From assembly GCA_013396525.1 (NCBI GenBank), contig VWYX01000916.1, forward strand, positions 159,062 to 223,061: a stretch of DNA of 64,000 nucleotides. Reading direction: 5' to 3'. Positions 35,725 to 48,338 of this stretch are shown in pieces. The DNA is from Chaetorhynchus papuensis. Its lineage: Eukaryota; Chordata; Aves; Passeriformes; Rhipiduridae. Within the stretch, counting starts at the first letter, position 1, and each line of letters begins with the position of its first letter. Made by a program: the position numbers and the translations under genes. The notes below the pieces were generated by a model that worked only from the letters and a program-made list of their open reading frames with translations, made no database searches and had not been told where the DNA came from.

Positions 35725-35797
35725 TCTGTCAGCTTCTCACAGTAGCCACCCCTGTAGTCCCCCTGCTACCAAAACTTTGCCATGCAAACTTACCACA
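35725..35797 (-). mobile_element. Old LTR (LTR-C), 5' end, - orientation
   Basis: On the - strand it reads TGTGGTAAGTTTGCATGGCA at 35797, then 'aagttttggtagcaggggg' and 'actacaggggtggctactgt' towards 35735. It is the missing beginning of the element at 34797-35077 and an inverted match to 34666-34719. Confidence 0.72.
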
Positions 35798-36146
35798 TTA
35801 TTCCAATCATAATTTCAATTCAGCATTTTTTTAATTACGATTTTTAGTTTCTGGTGCTTTAAAGTAGGAAAGATACTTTAGGTCCTTTCTTGCATGCTCG
35901 ATGCCCTAGTTGACAGATGCAGGGGGAAGCACTGACAGCACCCCAACCTGCCCCAAGGCTCTGTATATCCCCCCTCCTCAGGTCGATTTTGGTTTCAGTG
36001 TTGGCCCAGCCCTGCTTCTCTGAGTTCTCTGGCTCTCACCCTTCTCATTCCCCTTCTGTCAGACTGCTCCCAGGAGAAGAGGGGAAGAACAGCCCATAGC
36101 ACAGGACAGCCTCACTGTGCACAAAACCTTTGAATCTTGGGAAAAC
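35798..36146. other. Unique sequence, nothing recognised
   Basis: No gene or repeat recognised. Confidence 0.5.
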
Positions 36147-36201
36147 CATGTCAAGGACCATTATCAGTCAAACCCACGTCAAACACCATTATCAGCCATG
36201 G
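36147..36201 (+). repeat. Degenerate 28-bp tandem duplication
   Basis: catgtcaaggaccattatca(gtcaaacc) is followed by cacgtcaaacaccattatca(gccatgg). Two diverged units. Confidence 0.7.
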
Positions 36202-36874
36202 CATTACAGGTATTAACAGTATTACCAGGGGGTACAGCTGCAGCCAGAACAAAGTGATGAAGAGCAGCGTGTCGAGCTATATTCCATGAGCTGTAAAAGC
36301 TCTCCAGCATTTCCCACACAAGCCCTGCGGGAGCAGCAACTCCCCACTGGGGCTCCTAAATTTCCATTTCAGCCACTGGACAATATTGGATCATTATGAA
36401 CCGGGCATTTGTGGGAATGCAGCTTCCCAGATATGCATGAGCTCCAGGTAGGGGAGCTATGAACAAAGCTTGATGCTCCTGTCCCTTGTGGCTCCTGAGC
36501 TTCAGAAATCTGTTCCTTGGGTTTTATTCAGACAGTTTTACACCCTTTTATGGAGTTGCAAGACTTTATTACAGAAATATTCCTAAAGAAAGCTGATTCT
36601 AATAGCTCCCTCTCTGGTAGGAAAATTATTTTTTTCACCAGGTTTATAGCTGTTTAAATAAACACTGCCTCATACTTCTCCATCCCCTGTATCTCTCTAC
36701 TGTTAATTACACTGAACTTCTCTTGACCTCTTGTTCAGGCAGAGTGAAAATGAACAGGTTCCTTAACTAAGTATGACCTGCTTGTCACAGTAGTGCTAAC
36801 AGCTCTGCAGTCACAGTGCAACCCTTCCTGCCTTCCCATCCTTCAGGGCTTCACGGCACTTTTTTGCAATGGCA
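36202..36874. other. Unique sequence, nothing recognised
   Basis: No exon or repeat recognised. Confidence 0.5.
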
Positions 36875-37138
36875 CATAGTGCTAGAACGAGGGGTCATGG
36901 TTTTAAACTGAAAGAGGCCAGGCTTAAATTAGGTATTGGTAGGAAATCCTTTCTTGGGACTGTGGTGAGGCACAGGTTGCCCAGAGACTCTGTGGATGCC
37001 CCACCCCTGGCAGTGTTCAAAGCCAGGTTGGATGGGGCTCTGAGCAATCTGATCTAGCAGAAGGTGCCCCTGCCCATGGCAGGAGCTTGGAAAGAGATGA
37101 TCTTTAAGGTCCTTTCCAACCCAACCCATTCTAGGAAT
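36875..37138 (+). mobile_element. CR1 LINE 3' fragment
   Basis: From 'gaacgaggggtcatgg' through 'ttttaaactgaaagaggcca', 'caggttgcccagagactctg', 'tgttcaaagccaggttggat' and 'tctagcagaaggtgcccctg' to the 3' end 'aaggtcctttccaacccaac'. These are the standard landmarks of a CR1 3' end. It is a truncated dead copy. A frame of 62 codons across it (36869-37057) is the decayed end of ORF2. Confidence 0.93.
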
Positions 37139-39779
37139 CTCTGGACTAAGAAGAACCATATCACAGGTTTCGTAGCAAATGCAGCTTCTGTGTCTTGCCA
37201 CTGCAGAGGGAAAAAACTAAAGCTGCTTCAGCTTCAAATCTCAGGGACAAATTAAAGCATGAGAAGCATTTCTTGTGAACTTAAGCCAGCCCAAGCCCCA
37301 GGTGTAAATGTGCACACCAGGTGATATCATTGTGAGTCTTTAAGGAGGTTTGGATGAATCACAGGACAGCACTGAGTTGGGAAGAGATGGTCTTCATGTC
37401 ATATCATAGTGAGATATCCCTCACGCAAACGTGGATGTAAGTCAGTTCTTAAAATGTGAAATATTTTGTTCATCTTCCAGAAATCAGAATCTTCCTACTG
37501 AAATCTACAGCAGAAATACTTTTCTTGTCTTTCTTTAACATGACAAACTTCATCTTTGTTCACCTAAATCTGTTCTTGGAAATGGCCAAAACATTCAGAG
37601 AGTTCCATTTAAAACACAGGATACTAATTTGGGACTCTCTGTGTTACCAAAATGTGATGTTAACAGTAAGAAGAACTCACAGAAGCTTAATTTTCATGGG
37701 TGCAGTCTTGAGGAACATTTACAAAACCCTGAGAGAAGCTGGTCCATTGCCACTGGTTGGGACATTGGCTCAGAGCTGCACATTTCTCCAGAAGGTGCTC
37801 CAGCAACTGCAGACAAACAAAGGTTAATTATCTTGTCTTACACTGGATCTCTGACCTCCCTTCCTTTAGACAACCACGCTAAGAATGAATGTGGCAGTTT
37901 TTGCAGAATACAGTAAAATAACAGCAATAAGGAGCACTGAAAACCCATAGTCAGCCATGCTTTACCACATGGAGAGTTAGAGCAAGAAACAAAATCATTA
38001 CATCTGTGTTTTCTTTCCAGTTCTGTTAGTGATTCAGGGCATGAATTTTGTCCTGATGCCCTCTTGCTCTTTGTTCCAGCTCAGATATGATAAACATTGT
38101 ACTCAGCAGAAAGGTCACAGAGCTCAGTCCTTTGGAATTAGCCAAGCCCTCAGGGTTAACCAGCTAGAAGATGTGGGAATTAGTACTGTAGGTTTTTTAA
38201 CAAGGATTTCCCAAAGGTGTCCAGAGGAAGATAGGAAATTTCTGTGGGTGTCCATCATTTCTCACAAGTCAGGCCATTTACATTTAGGTGTGTAAGGGCA
38301 GAGTTAACAGCCTCGTTCCAGCCAGCTGGCTTTGAACCCTTTAGCCAGCAGGAATTCAAAGGAAGTGCTGAGCACACAACAGCAGTGTATTATTAGCCCA
38401 GCCCCTGCCTTTTCCAGGGCTATTCTTCATGTATGACACAAAAGTCAGGGAAAAGCTATCTGCTCAGGCAATTAGAGCTTGTACAGTACCAGGACACAGC
38501 CAAACTGATGTGAATGAAAAAGCAAAGTCAAAGAATGGATAAACACATAAAGCTAATTAAATTTATGTGGTGGGATGTCTTTGCTGCCTCTGGACTCTCT
38601 GAATGACTGGGATCCACTGGCAAAATCTCCTAAGTGTTTTGACATGTCGTGTCCAGAGGCTTCTCTCCCTCCTGACTGCACACACAAAGGCTGTTTGCCA
38701 TTTCCATTACGTAAGGCAATTCTTGCTGGCCACCACTACCACTTTTCCCTGAGTAAAATGCACTCAGGCTCCCTCCATCCAGCTGTGCAATGTGCAGCTT
38801 CTGCTAATTTGAAGGGCACCCCTCCTCCTCCTCCCATGATGATCCAGGAACACAGCAGTGAAGTGCCTTAATGGTAGCATCAAATAGCCTCATGCCATAC
38901 ATTTTTAATTTCTAAAATGGTCCTTGTTAGAGTTTCAGGGTTCAGGGAACTAGTGTGAAATGTTGCTAAAATGGATAAAAACATCTTAGCTAAAAATAAA
39001 TCATTGTCCAGTTCCTGCTGCATCACCTCAGTCAACTACTGAGAGTTTCTCTGGTGACTAATATAGCTTTGTTAGCACAGTATCCAAAGTCCTGATAATC
39101 ATTAAAGAATTTCTGGCCTTTTAGCACCCTAGAGAGGCAGCAGTGTAAAATACAAAGGCTTGAGTCAGCGATGGTTGAAGAAAATGTGCATGGACAGCGC
39201 AAACTCTTAACACAGGCTCTGAGATCATGTACAGTATCAAGAGGATTCTGAACTGCCACCACACTAGAGGTCACCACTCAGCCCTCATTGTAAGAAATGT
39301 TTATCAAACTTCAATATTCTAATCTGGGGCATAAGGAGTTTGGCTCAGTTGTCAGAGAAGTCAATCCCAAGAAGTCTCATTGTACTATCTACAGACAAAC
39401 TTTCCTTGTTTGGCCTCCCAGACCCTGTCTGCAGAGCAGTTGGGATTGATCTCATGACAGCCAAATAGGAAACGTGATTAAAGGCTCCTTTTGAGTACCT
39501 ACCACTCCAGAGGTCCTCCTGAAGTGAGTTAGAAAGACTACTTGCAAAGCCCCTCTTTCCTTTCCTGTTAATAGATATCCAGCCACTCTTTCCAATCTTC
39601 CCCACCACTCAGAGGCAGAACAAAGTGTATTATTTTCTGAGTAAAAATGCACTTTTGAAGTGAAAATGCTTTTATTTCCCAGAGAAAGAAATGGAACACA
39701 CAATGCAGACTGTTCCAGAGCTGAGATTGACACAGATGTTTTGATGGGATAGGGATGGCACAAGGAGTATTGGATACAA
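37139..39779. other. Unique sequence, nothing recognised
   Basis: No transposon or exon recognised. Overlapping short open frames near 37456-37916 show no domain. Confidence 0.5.
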
Positions 39780-40027
39780 ATTGAAAGAGCAGAAATTTAG
39801 GCTGGATATTAAGAAGAATTTTTTTACTGTGATGGTGGTAAGACACTGGAACAGGTTGCCCAGGGAGGGGGTGAATGCCTCAATCTTGGCAGTGTTCAAA
39901 GCCAGGTTGGATGAGGTTCTGAGCAACCTGGTCTAGTGGGAGTTGTCCCTGCTCATGGACAGGGGGTTGGGACTAAATGATCTTTAAGCTCCATTCAAAT
40001 CCCTTAATCTTCTATGATTCTGTGATC
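39780..40027 (+). mobile_element. CR1 LINE 3' fragment
   Basis: 'aggctggatattaagaagaa', 'cactggaacaggttgcccag', 'gtgttcaaagccaggttgga', 'aacctggtctagtgggag' and the tail 'tctatgattctgtgat' mark a CR1 3' end. It is about as diverged as the copy at 36875. Dead. Confidence 0.93.
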
Positions 40028-41059
40028 ATCATTAGCTGTCATTTCCCTTGCCCCATAGCCTGAGGCTGTGGTGGTATCATGGTCCTTTATCTCTTGCTGA
40101 TCTCTCCTTGCTGCAGAACACAACAAACCTGGAGTGCTGATTCAAAAGAGAGACGCAGGTTTACACTTGCAGCTTTCCAAAAAAAAAAAAAAAAATTAGG
40201 ATGCTACCTCAGGTCACGATAAGACTTTTATCTCTAGTAATGTCAAAAATTATCAGGAGGACTTTTATTTTATAGATTTTCAAAGCTTCCATATGAGCTA
40301 CATGAAGCTGAGGCTAATCTCATTTGCTTAAAGCGCCTTCATTAGCAATGCAGAGACAGATCAGAGCTGTATCACAAGCTCTTGTGGTTCCATTAGGATA
40401 CGTGGTGATCAATAACTACTGAGCTCTTAGGGCTGCCACATGGAGAGGAAAAAAATATAGATAATCCTTTAAAGAGCTTAATTATGCAAAAGCAAAATTA
40501 TTATTTTAATAAGCCAAAAGTATTTAATATTAATCTAGTTGCAACAACTTCTGCCTGAGGATTGGGATTGGCCTACAGTAATCACTGAGCGTATAAAAGC
40601 AGGTGATGGCTGATAAAAGAAGCAAAGTAGGCAGCATCTGGCAATGGGATCTGCTTGGCAGTTTGTCTGCTGGTAGGCAGTGAGCTGTGGGATGTTTTGT
40701 CTTCATTTCCACTGAGCTCAATGCTCAGAAACTCCTGGAGCTCAGGAACTCTAAATGGGGCAATATTTTCAAAAGACATCTATTGCAAGCAGCCAAGGAA
40801 ATGCTTCTGAGTGTCTGGAGCCTTTGAGCAGGTCAGAGGTTCTCAACCCCTTCCATGCTCTGAATTCATATGTCCAAAGGGAAAAGTTTCAACACATTCT
40901 TAGTCTCATCCCATTTCAGCATATGTGCCTTGCATTTTCCTTGTTCCTTTTGCAGTATAACTAAGAGAGAGAGAAAAAGAGAGAAGAGGTGGATTTTCCA
41001 TGCGATCTCTGGATCAAGACTTTGTGATCTAAGTCTTTAACTGCACTTGTTGCTAATTA
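40028..41059. other. Unique sequence with an A17 run
   Basis: A17 at 40179-40195. No gene or transposon recognised. Confidence 0.5.
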
Positions 41060-41180
41060 ATTTGAAAGAATTTCTTCCTAATATCTAAACCTAAATATCC
41101 CCTCTTTTAATTTGTATTCATTACTCCTTGTCCTCTCCCTATCCTATCAAAACATAGCAGATAATGTGCCCTTAATGTAA
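41060..41180 (-). mobile_element. CR1 LINE fragment, diverged
   Basis: The + strand reads 'aatttcttcctaatatctaa' followed by 'ttactccttgtcctctccct', a recognisable but decayed piece of the CR1 ORF2 end in reverse orientation. Edges are uncertain. Confidence 0.65.
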
Positions 41181-43519
41181 ACATTTCAGCCTCGAGATAC
41201 TGAGGAAAAAAGCAACACATAAAAGCATAGACAGAGCAGTCATATCTAACATCCAGCTTGTGACTTTTTAGTAGTTAGAGGTTTTCACTTAGAGGCTAGG
41301 AAGTAAACTAAAAAAATATCAGGCTGTGTATGGTGAAAGGCAGCAGAAGGCCCAATGGTAGAAAAGGATTTTTGAGGAAACAGAGTGCAGATGTAGCATG
41401 GAGGGAAGAAAGAGGAACAAACTTCTCCAACTGGTGCCTCCTTTACCCTGCAGCAGAAACGAGCGCTTTGCACAGAGTGATATTAAAAGCCTTCTCTTCT
41501 CTATTGGAAATCCCAGTGAACACATTTAGCAAGCAGAGACCTGATTAACTGCATGCCATTCCCAGAACAAACCCGATTTACTGCAACCATTTCCCCTGAG
41601 ACACCTCATTCTAGCCGGGTTTGGACAGCAGGAGCTATCTCAATACTGCTGCCTTCTCCTTTTCCCCACCAATGGTCAATTCCCCAGCCAGGGAGGATGG
41701 GCATGAGGGGAATGCACACCACACTTCCACTCTGGGTGTAAAGCATCTGCTCTGACATCCCCTTGATGCTGGCAAGAAATTGGCACCTAAGCACCTGGCA
41801 GCTGTGTCTAATTTAGCCACAATCTTCCCTGACATTTCCACTCTTGTATTATCAACTTAGTGAAATTATGTCCACTACAAAGAGAGACTTCCATTTTCTA
41901 ACAGCTTTGGCAAACTGCCCCAAATTTTTCACTGGCCTAGTTTTCAAGAAACTATGCAGGTGAGGAGCCTGTGAGGCTTTTACAACTGAGCATCAAAACA
42001 GCAATCACCAAATACCTTTGACACAGTAACCATAAAACGAGCCACAGAACAGACCCATAAACACTTCAAGGCAAAGAGTAACAATTCCCCTTCTGAAATT
42101 TCAGCCAGACAGCAGGGAAAAAAATATATATCTTTTTGTCATTAAGGAAAAAATCAACTTCATAAAACTGAGATCTGTGTTACTGTATACTGCAGAGTAC
42201 TGTTGCTGTCAGAGGCGACCCTGATTTTTAGAAAATAGTTTTAAAAACACCCATATAGAAATATGAATAATTTTCTTTGTTTAACAAATCAACACTTTGC
42301 AGTTACTTTACAGCAACTGACCTGTGTTCATGCTTTTAGTCCTCAATGAACAGAAGTTTAAAAGTGTGTTAGCCCCAGCTCCCTCACATTTACAGTCAGG
42401 TCCCCTTAGAGAAGTGCCTGTACCTGGGAAATGGTCATGAAGCAGCTGCCACAGAATGATTTAGTGCTCCCCAGTAAAGAATTCACATTCCCAAACCTTT
42501 CCATTGCTAAACATTTGGAAGGACAGGTACATCAGAGCTATCACACTGTAAATTAAGCACCAGTGGCCCAGACTAAACTATTTTTCCCTGCAATAACTCA
42601 AAGCATTTTTCCAAGGTGGTGTTCTAAGCACACAATTTCATCATCACCATTTTCACAAAGACTAAATTTCTGTTGGGAGGTATTTTTTAACTTCGGTTTG
42701 ATCCTAGGACTGAAAAGACTGCAAGACTACAGAACACCGACTGATTGAACAATTAATTTCAGGTTTCCATATTTACACAGTAACAACTAAAAAAATAAGT
42801 TGAGGCATTAAACTTCTATTTACTTCAGTGGATAGTGAGCCAAGGTTTCTTCATAAAAATGTTAACCTGGTTCCGTTTCCCCACTTCCCTGCTAAGAAAG
42901 GGTTTATTTTGATGCATGGTCTATAGGATAGACCTGTCAGTTAAAGGAATATACATTCACATCTGCAACTTCAGTTTTTACTGCCAGCCACCAGGATGGT
43001 TCACACAGCAGCACTGTCAGAGATCTGTTTCATTAGCCATCTGTGCATACAGTGAGGGCACAAATGCAAGAAACTACATCGTTCTGATTCACCTTCCATA
43101 CCTGCCTATTTGGCCTTCCCAAGTTAGGACACAAGAAATAACAGCTCACTTCAGCTCAAAGTTAATGCATTTTCTTTGATGGCTAGAGGGAGTGTAAGTA
43201 AGCCCATATAAGAAGCATAAGCTCCACAGGAAGCGTAGACATGAGAAGTATACCTGATTAGGAGATGAACATTTTCTTAGAATTTACAGTACTGCTTGTT
43301 CAGAGGCATTAGTGTGAACAGTAACATTTCAATTTCTGTAACTGTCATAAACCAATAGGCCTGAGCCTTGGTCGGCATACAACCATCTACTCTTTCATTG
43401 CATGCTTTCTAAATAATCTCTCAACCTTTCTATCAATCTATAATGAGGAAATTTTCCATCACTCAGATTAAGAGGTACAGCCTGCTGCATCCATAGCGGA
43501 TACCTTCATCTGGATAGTG
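41181..43519. other. Unique sequence, nothing recognised
   Basis: No exon, RNA gene or repeat family recognised. Several short open frames overlap on both strands at 41319-41841. Confidence 0.5.
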
Positions 43520-43800
43520 CTTGAATTTACATCTCCCCCCTTTCAGTTTAAAGCCATTTCCCCTTGTCCCATTATTACATGTATTTGTCAAAAGCCCCTC
43601 TCCAGCTCCCTCATAGCCCCTTTAGGCACTGGAAGGTGCTTTAAGGTCTCCCCAGAGCCTTTTCTTCTCCAAGATGAACAAACCCAGCTCACTCAGTTTG
43701 TCTCCATAGCAGAGGCACTCCAGCCCTCTGAGTACCTTTGTGCCCCTCCTCTGGGCTCCCTCCAACAGCTCCACATCCACCTTATGTATGTTACTGCCAT
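43520..43800 (-). mobile_element. CR1 LINE fragment retaining a readable piece of reverse transcriptase
   Basis: The + strand shows 'tttaaagccatttccccttg', 'aaggtctccccagagccttt', 'aacccagctcactcagtttg' and 'ccagccctctgagtaccttt', which is CR1 in reverse. The - strand frame across about 43640-43800 still reads VDVELLEGAQRRGTK, GLECLCYGDKL and LGLFILEKKRLWGDL, the conserved C-terminal segment of the CR1 reverse transcriptase. The frame stays open by chance over this short part; there is no catalytic domain, so it is a fossil. Confidence 0.9.
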
Positions 43801-46800
43801 GTTCCTCATGAGACTCAAGAATCTCCTTCGGTTTCAAGAAGGAGATGCCAGAGTAAGACATTTTCAGCAAAGGTTCAGATAAAGATCTTCTGCAGGGTGG
43901 CACAAAGAGACACCTCCATATGCAGTGGCTGGGAAGAATAAATGGAGTGGCAAAGTTATATAGTGGCAAGTCATCTGAAGCTGATAAGTTACAAGCAGGT
44001 AAATAGTGAAATCATCCACATTTTTTCGTGTCCATGGAAAACTGTGTCTGGCTTCAGGACTTTTCAGGGACTGTGCACTGAGCCAGCTGGAACTGCTTAC
44101 ACGAAGCATGTCAAAAAATCATCATCAGCGTGAATTTATTTTGTGAGCTGGAAATGCTGATGAACAACAGGAGAGCAAAACCAAAACTCTAAAGGAGAGT
44201 CTGAAGTATTGAAATGTGTTCAAGCCCACTAGAAACATAAATGAAATGTGATTTATTGTATTCTGAAGGCTGTGCATAGCAGCAAAAGAAATGAAAGTGC
44301 AGTGAAGAATAGAAAAAAATGCAAAGGAATAGAAAATACAGGTGAAAGGTCCCAACTGCCCCACAATTCCTACCCCCCAGAAGCTCTCTTAGCCCTGAGG
44401 TGACAAATAAAAGAAGAGCTAGGAAGGCTTACGGCACTTAGAGAATGAGCTGTTGACTGTTTCTCACAGTATGATAAAGAGGCCCCAAGAATAAGCAGCC
44501 TGCCAAACACCTTACCACACTTCAATTTTGTAACTCATTGCTGTGATATATCATACGAGCCAGGAGAATAAATGGATTAAAAAACAAATGAGTCAAAAGC
44601 CATATTAATGGGTGGCAGGTCTACTGGCAGCTACTAAACACAAAGGTTAAAATATGTTTAAGATTAAAAGATTAAATCATTTGTGATTCTAGAGCCTCTT
44701 GCTTTTCCCTAAAATTTGCTGGGCAGGTGAGACTTCAGTTTGCCCCCAGACAATGGCATTTCCAAGAGTCACAGCTCACAGCATCTTCTCAGTGACGGAT
44801 TGCGGTCACAGATCTGTTCCCATTCCTTCAGATGTGCCTTGTGCCTTTGATGCCCTTGATCAAGGCATCTTTTTTTTTTGGTCTGAAATTTTTGATTCCC
44901 ACTGGGTCTGAAGAGATTTGCTCCCTCCTCATTTTTTGGATGCTCTTGGAGCTGCATGAAGAGTGGCCACCTGTTCAAGGATGCTTTTTAAGAAGTAGAT
45001 AGTGAGCCCAGTTTTGCTTCTCTGGCCACTTAGTGCCTCACTTGCTGTTTTCATTTTTGGTCCACCCCATTTCAGATTACATTGATTGGATCCCAAATGT
45101 TAAGTGTTGAAACAAGGGGGATATGCAGCTCCTGAGGGCCCCTTGTGCCTGCAGTCATTTCCCCTGCCCCAATGCTGCCTTCACACAGAACACAGTACTG
45201 ACAGTTTCAGTGCATAAAACTCTTCTTAGCTTTGGACCGCTATTTTCAGGGAAAATAACAAGACACTAGAAAACACAGGAAGCATAACAGAAGAGAACTG
45301 GCACTCTGCAGGTGAGCAAAATCTTTAATTTTAAACTCAAGGCACGCATTCTCATGCCACTGCCCCGTGCTTGGCTTTTGCTGTAGCCAACCTGTTGACT
45401 TCACTGCTGAGAGCTCCAAGGTAAAATGCAATGTTTCACTTTGAACCTCTCCACCATAATAAAGAATTAAATCAGGGCTCTGACTCACATTTCACAGTCT
45501 ATTTAAGGGTGGCTGATGTTTAGGCTCCCTGACTCTCTCACTTCACAGAGATATCCAAACTGAGCTTAGAGCCACCCCTGAACTGCCACAGTCCCAGCCC
45601 CCAGATTAATGTAAATCACCACCAGCTGCAGTTTATATTAATGCCCTGGACTTCAGCAGTCCTGGCTTAATTGCCTGCAAGCCTGAAAGCACGGTTATGT
45701 AGTTTGATACCACTGTGGAAAGTGCTGGTTCCACCCCTCCCCCTGCCCTGGGCTGTGCAATCCATGGGAACCACTCTGCGAGGAGCCTCATTTATCTGGC
45801 TGCATCAAGGTCCTCTGGCTCTCCTTTTCGGGCATGGCAGGCAGCTGGGGCAAAAGGCAGTGCAGTTTTAGGCTGTCTTAAATGAGCAATTAAACTACAG
45901 TCTGTATCTGATAGTTTTACAGGCCAGCACCACGGCACCACTTCTTGCCTGAAGAGGTTCTTTTCCTGGGGTGTGTATTTTAGACAAGCTCCAGGACTGG
46001 AGTGCCTGGGGCTTGTGCTTATAGTTGTCAAAAACCCAGAGAAGCAGTTATTTTTGTGGGATTTTTTGTTATTGTCTGCAAGGAAACAATAATCCTCCAG
46101 ATGAAAATCTGAACCAAATTGCACAGAAAATCCTGTAGAGGCTTCATTCTGCTCAGCTTCAAAACTCAATTAAAAGAAAATATCGCTGTTTCCAGCACAA
46201 ACAAACAACATATATTAAGACTTTTTATTACCATGTCTAATGTTTTACTGGCTGTGAAATCACATTTTCCAGGATGAACTGTCACAATACACTTCTGAAA
46301 TATCCTGGTAGTGCCCAGTATCCATTTGAAAGAGGAATTCTGTCCCAGACATAGGCAGTACACAGAAGTCTTCTGCCTGAGGACAGCACAAGACACAAAG
46401 CTCCATTCAACCAGATTCAAACAGCTCCACATCCTCCTGTTCACAGCAATCCAGCTCCTAAAGACAGCCTTTGGGATCTTTGGTGGGTGTACATTTATTT
46501 TCCTGCTCCCTAAAATGCATGTGAAATCTTCAGCAGTAACATTGATAATAACAACGACTAATATTACGTACTTCTTTCATCAGCAAACAACACAATTTGC
46601 CAAAAGAAAGGGAAGCATTAATATCTCTGTTTATTCTTAGGTAAAATGAGGCACGAGGATGTCACAACACTTTTCCATGGACATCATACAGGCCATACTG
46701 AAGAAAGGAAACTCGGTCTCCCCACTGTTCCCTCACAAGAGTACTCTTCTTTCACCCAAAAGGAGTTGTTTCCTCTTTAAAGACAGTTGTGACTGGATGA

Positions 46801-48224
46801 AAGAAAGGCTATGACTTGTCCAGGTGACCATGGGAAGAAAAAGCAAGTAAAGAAACCAGACACAAATTCTCAAGTACTGAAAATAACAGTGTGTATTGGG
46901 GTGGAAGGAAGAAAATAAAGCACTTGCACCTGCACATGGATAAGTGTCTTAGCCAGTTACCTTGGGTCCCTGCGCCATTTCTTGATTCAAAATTCACCCA
47001 AAGTGCAACCCTGGAATTCTTGCTGTTTCAGCTCTTCCACTGATCTCAAATTTTCAAGGCAAGTGTGTAAGGACCAGTTGTGTTTGAGACATTCATTAAG
47101 TTCTTCATGCTTTAGAAGAACCTTTCCATGATAACGAGCAGTGGCTGTGTATTAACTATGTATATAGTGCTGGCATTTTGCCTTTCACGTTCCTGCACTG
47201 GATCATAGAGGAGAGATACAAAAGTAATCTTAAGGCTCCTGTTAGACATCATTAATATGACAGTCAGGAGAATACATTTACAGCAACGCTGCCCTGCATG
47301 AGGTGCTGTAGGGACAAGCAGTTAATCAGAGCTCTTGATGCAAGGAGCTCACATCTTACACGAAAACTTAAGATCAGTATTTGTCCCCTGGGCTTTTTTC
47401 CCCTTTTCCTGAAGCACACAAGTAATTTCTTCCTATAACTGCACAAATCCGAAAGGATCAATTCTCTAATTTCTTTCTATCCTGAAAACGCTGGTTTAGG
47501 GCAACAGGATCTATTGAATCTATTGAACTTAATGCATTGTTTCTGCATAAATAACAAAATGATGAAAGATTTCAGGAATCTTACAGTAGTGTTTATGTAA
47601 TAAAAAGAATGAAGCATGAGGACAGGGTCAACTCTACTCTCACAAGGATATACCACAAAAATTTGAAACAACTATTCTCACCCTTCAAGTGACTCAAGTT
47701 ACAGAGCTTTCTTCCAGTTTTTTTCTCTGTGACTATTTAATTAGTGCAGCAGGTTCAGGGAACCCAACAGCAGCCCAAGTAAAATCACATTTGATTCCCT
47801 ATTTTCTGCATTAAAAAAAGCAGGAGCAGAGCCTCCAGCTCTGTTTTTCTCAGGAAAAAAAAATCAAAATCTCAGGTCTTTGTATGAGAGCCAGGGGACA
47901 GATGTTGCTAAGCTCCCGAAATGCAGTGTAACAATAGCATGATGCCAGATGCAGGTGTTGGACTCCACCATGGGCACATCTGCTAAATCCTGGCCCCTAA
48001 ACCAGCAGAGCCCCTGTTGCAATGTGTTACAACAGGAGTTAGAGCTGTGCCTTGCAGACGTGACAAGAAGTCACCTCATCAAGTCTAGAAAGTGTCTTTC
48101 AGACCAGGAGATTGAAATATTTTACTAATAGCCAACAAAGTGTAAACCAGGAAAAAAAGATTTCTAGATGCTTTATAAGCAGGAGAATGGGATGTCTGGG
48201 GAGTGTATGAGTGTTTAGTGCTGG
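43801..48224. other. Long unique stretch, nothing recognised
   Basis: 4.4 kb without a recognisable repeat, exon or RNA gene. Open frames such as 45792-46169 (-) have no identifiable domain. Confidence 0.5.
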
Positions 48225-48338
48225 ACATCTCCAAGAGCAAGTTTGGCACGATTAACATCGATAAAGGTGGTCCTGCCTCGGGCAGTGAATGTACCGGCTG
48301 ACCCTTGGAGGTCTTTTCCATGATGCTATGAATTTGAG
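48225..48338 (+). mobile_element. Short CR1 3' end fragment
   Basis: 'aaggtggtcctgcctcgggc' and 'cttggaggtcttttccatga' followed by 'tgctatgaatttga' resemble the terminal part of a CR1 3' UTR. It is short and diverged. Confidence 0.6.

Noticed and set aside
40179..40195. A17 run as a retroposon tail
   Set aside because: CR1 elements do not end in poly(A), and no other retroposon body was recognised before it.
40593..40620. TATAAAAG motif as a gene promoter
   Set aside because: An isolated TATA-like match in AT-rich DNA with no downstream exon or other promoter elements.
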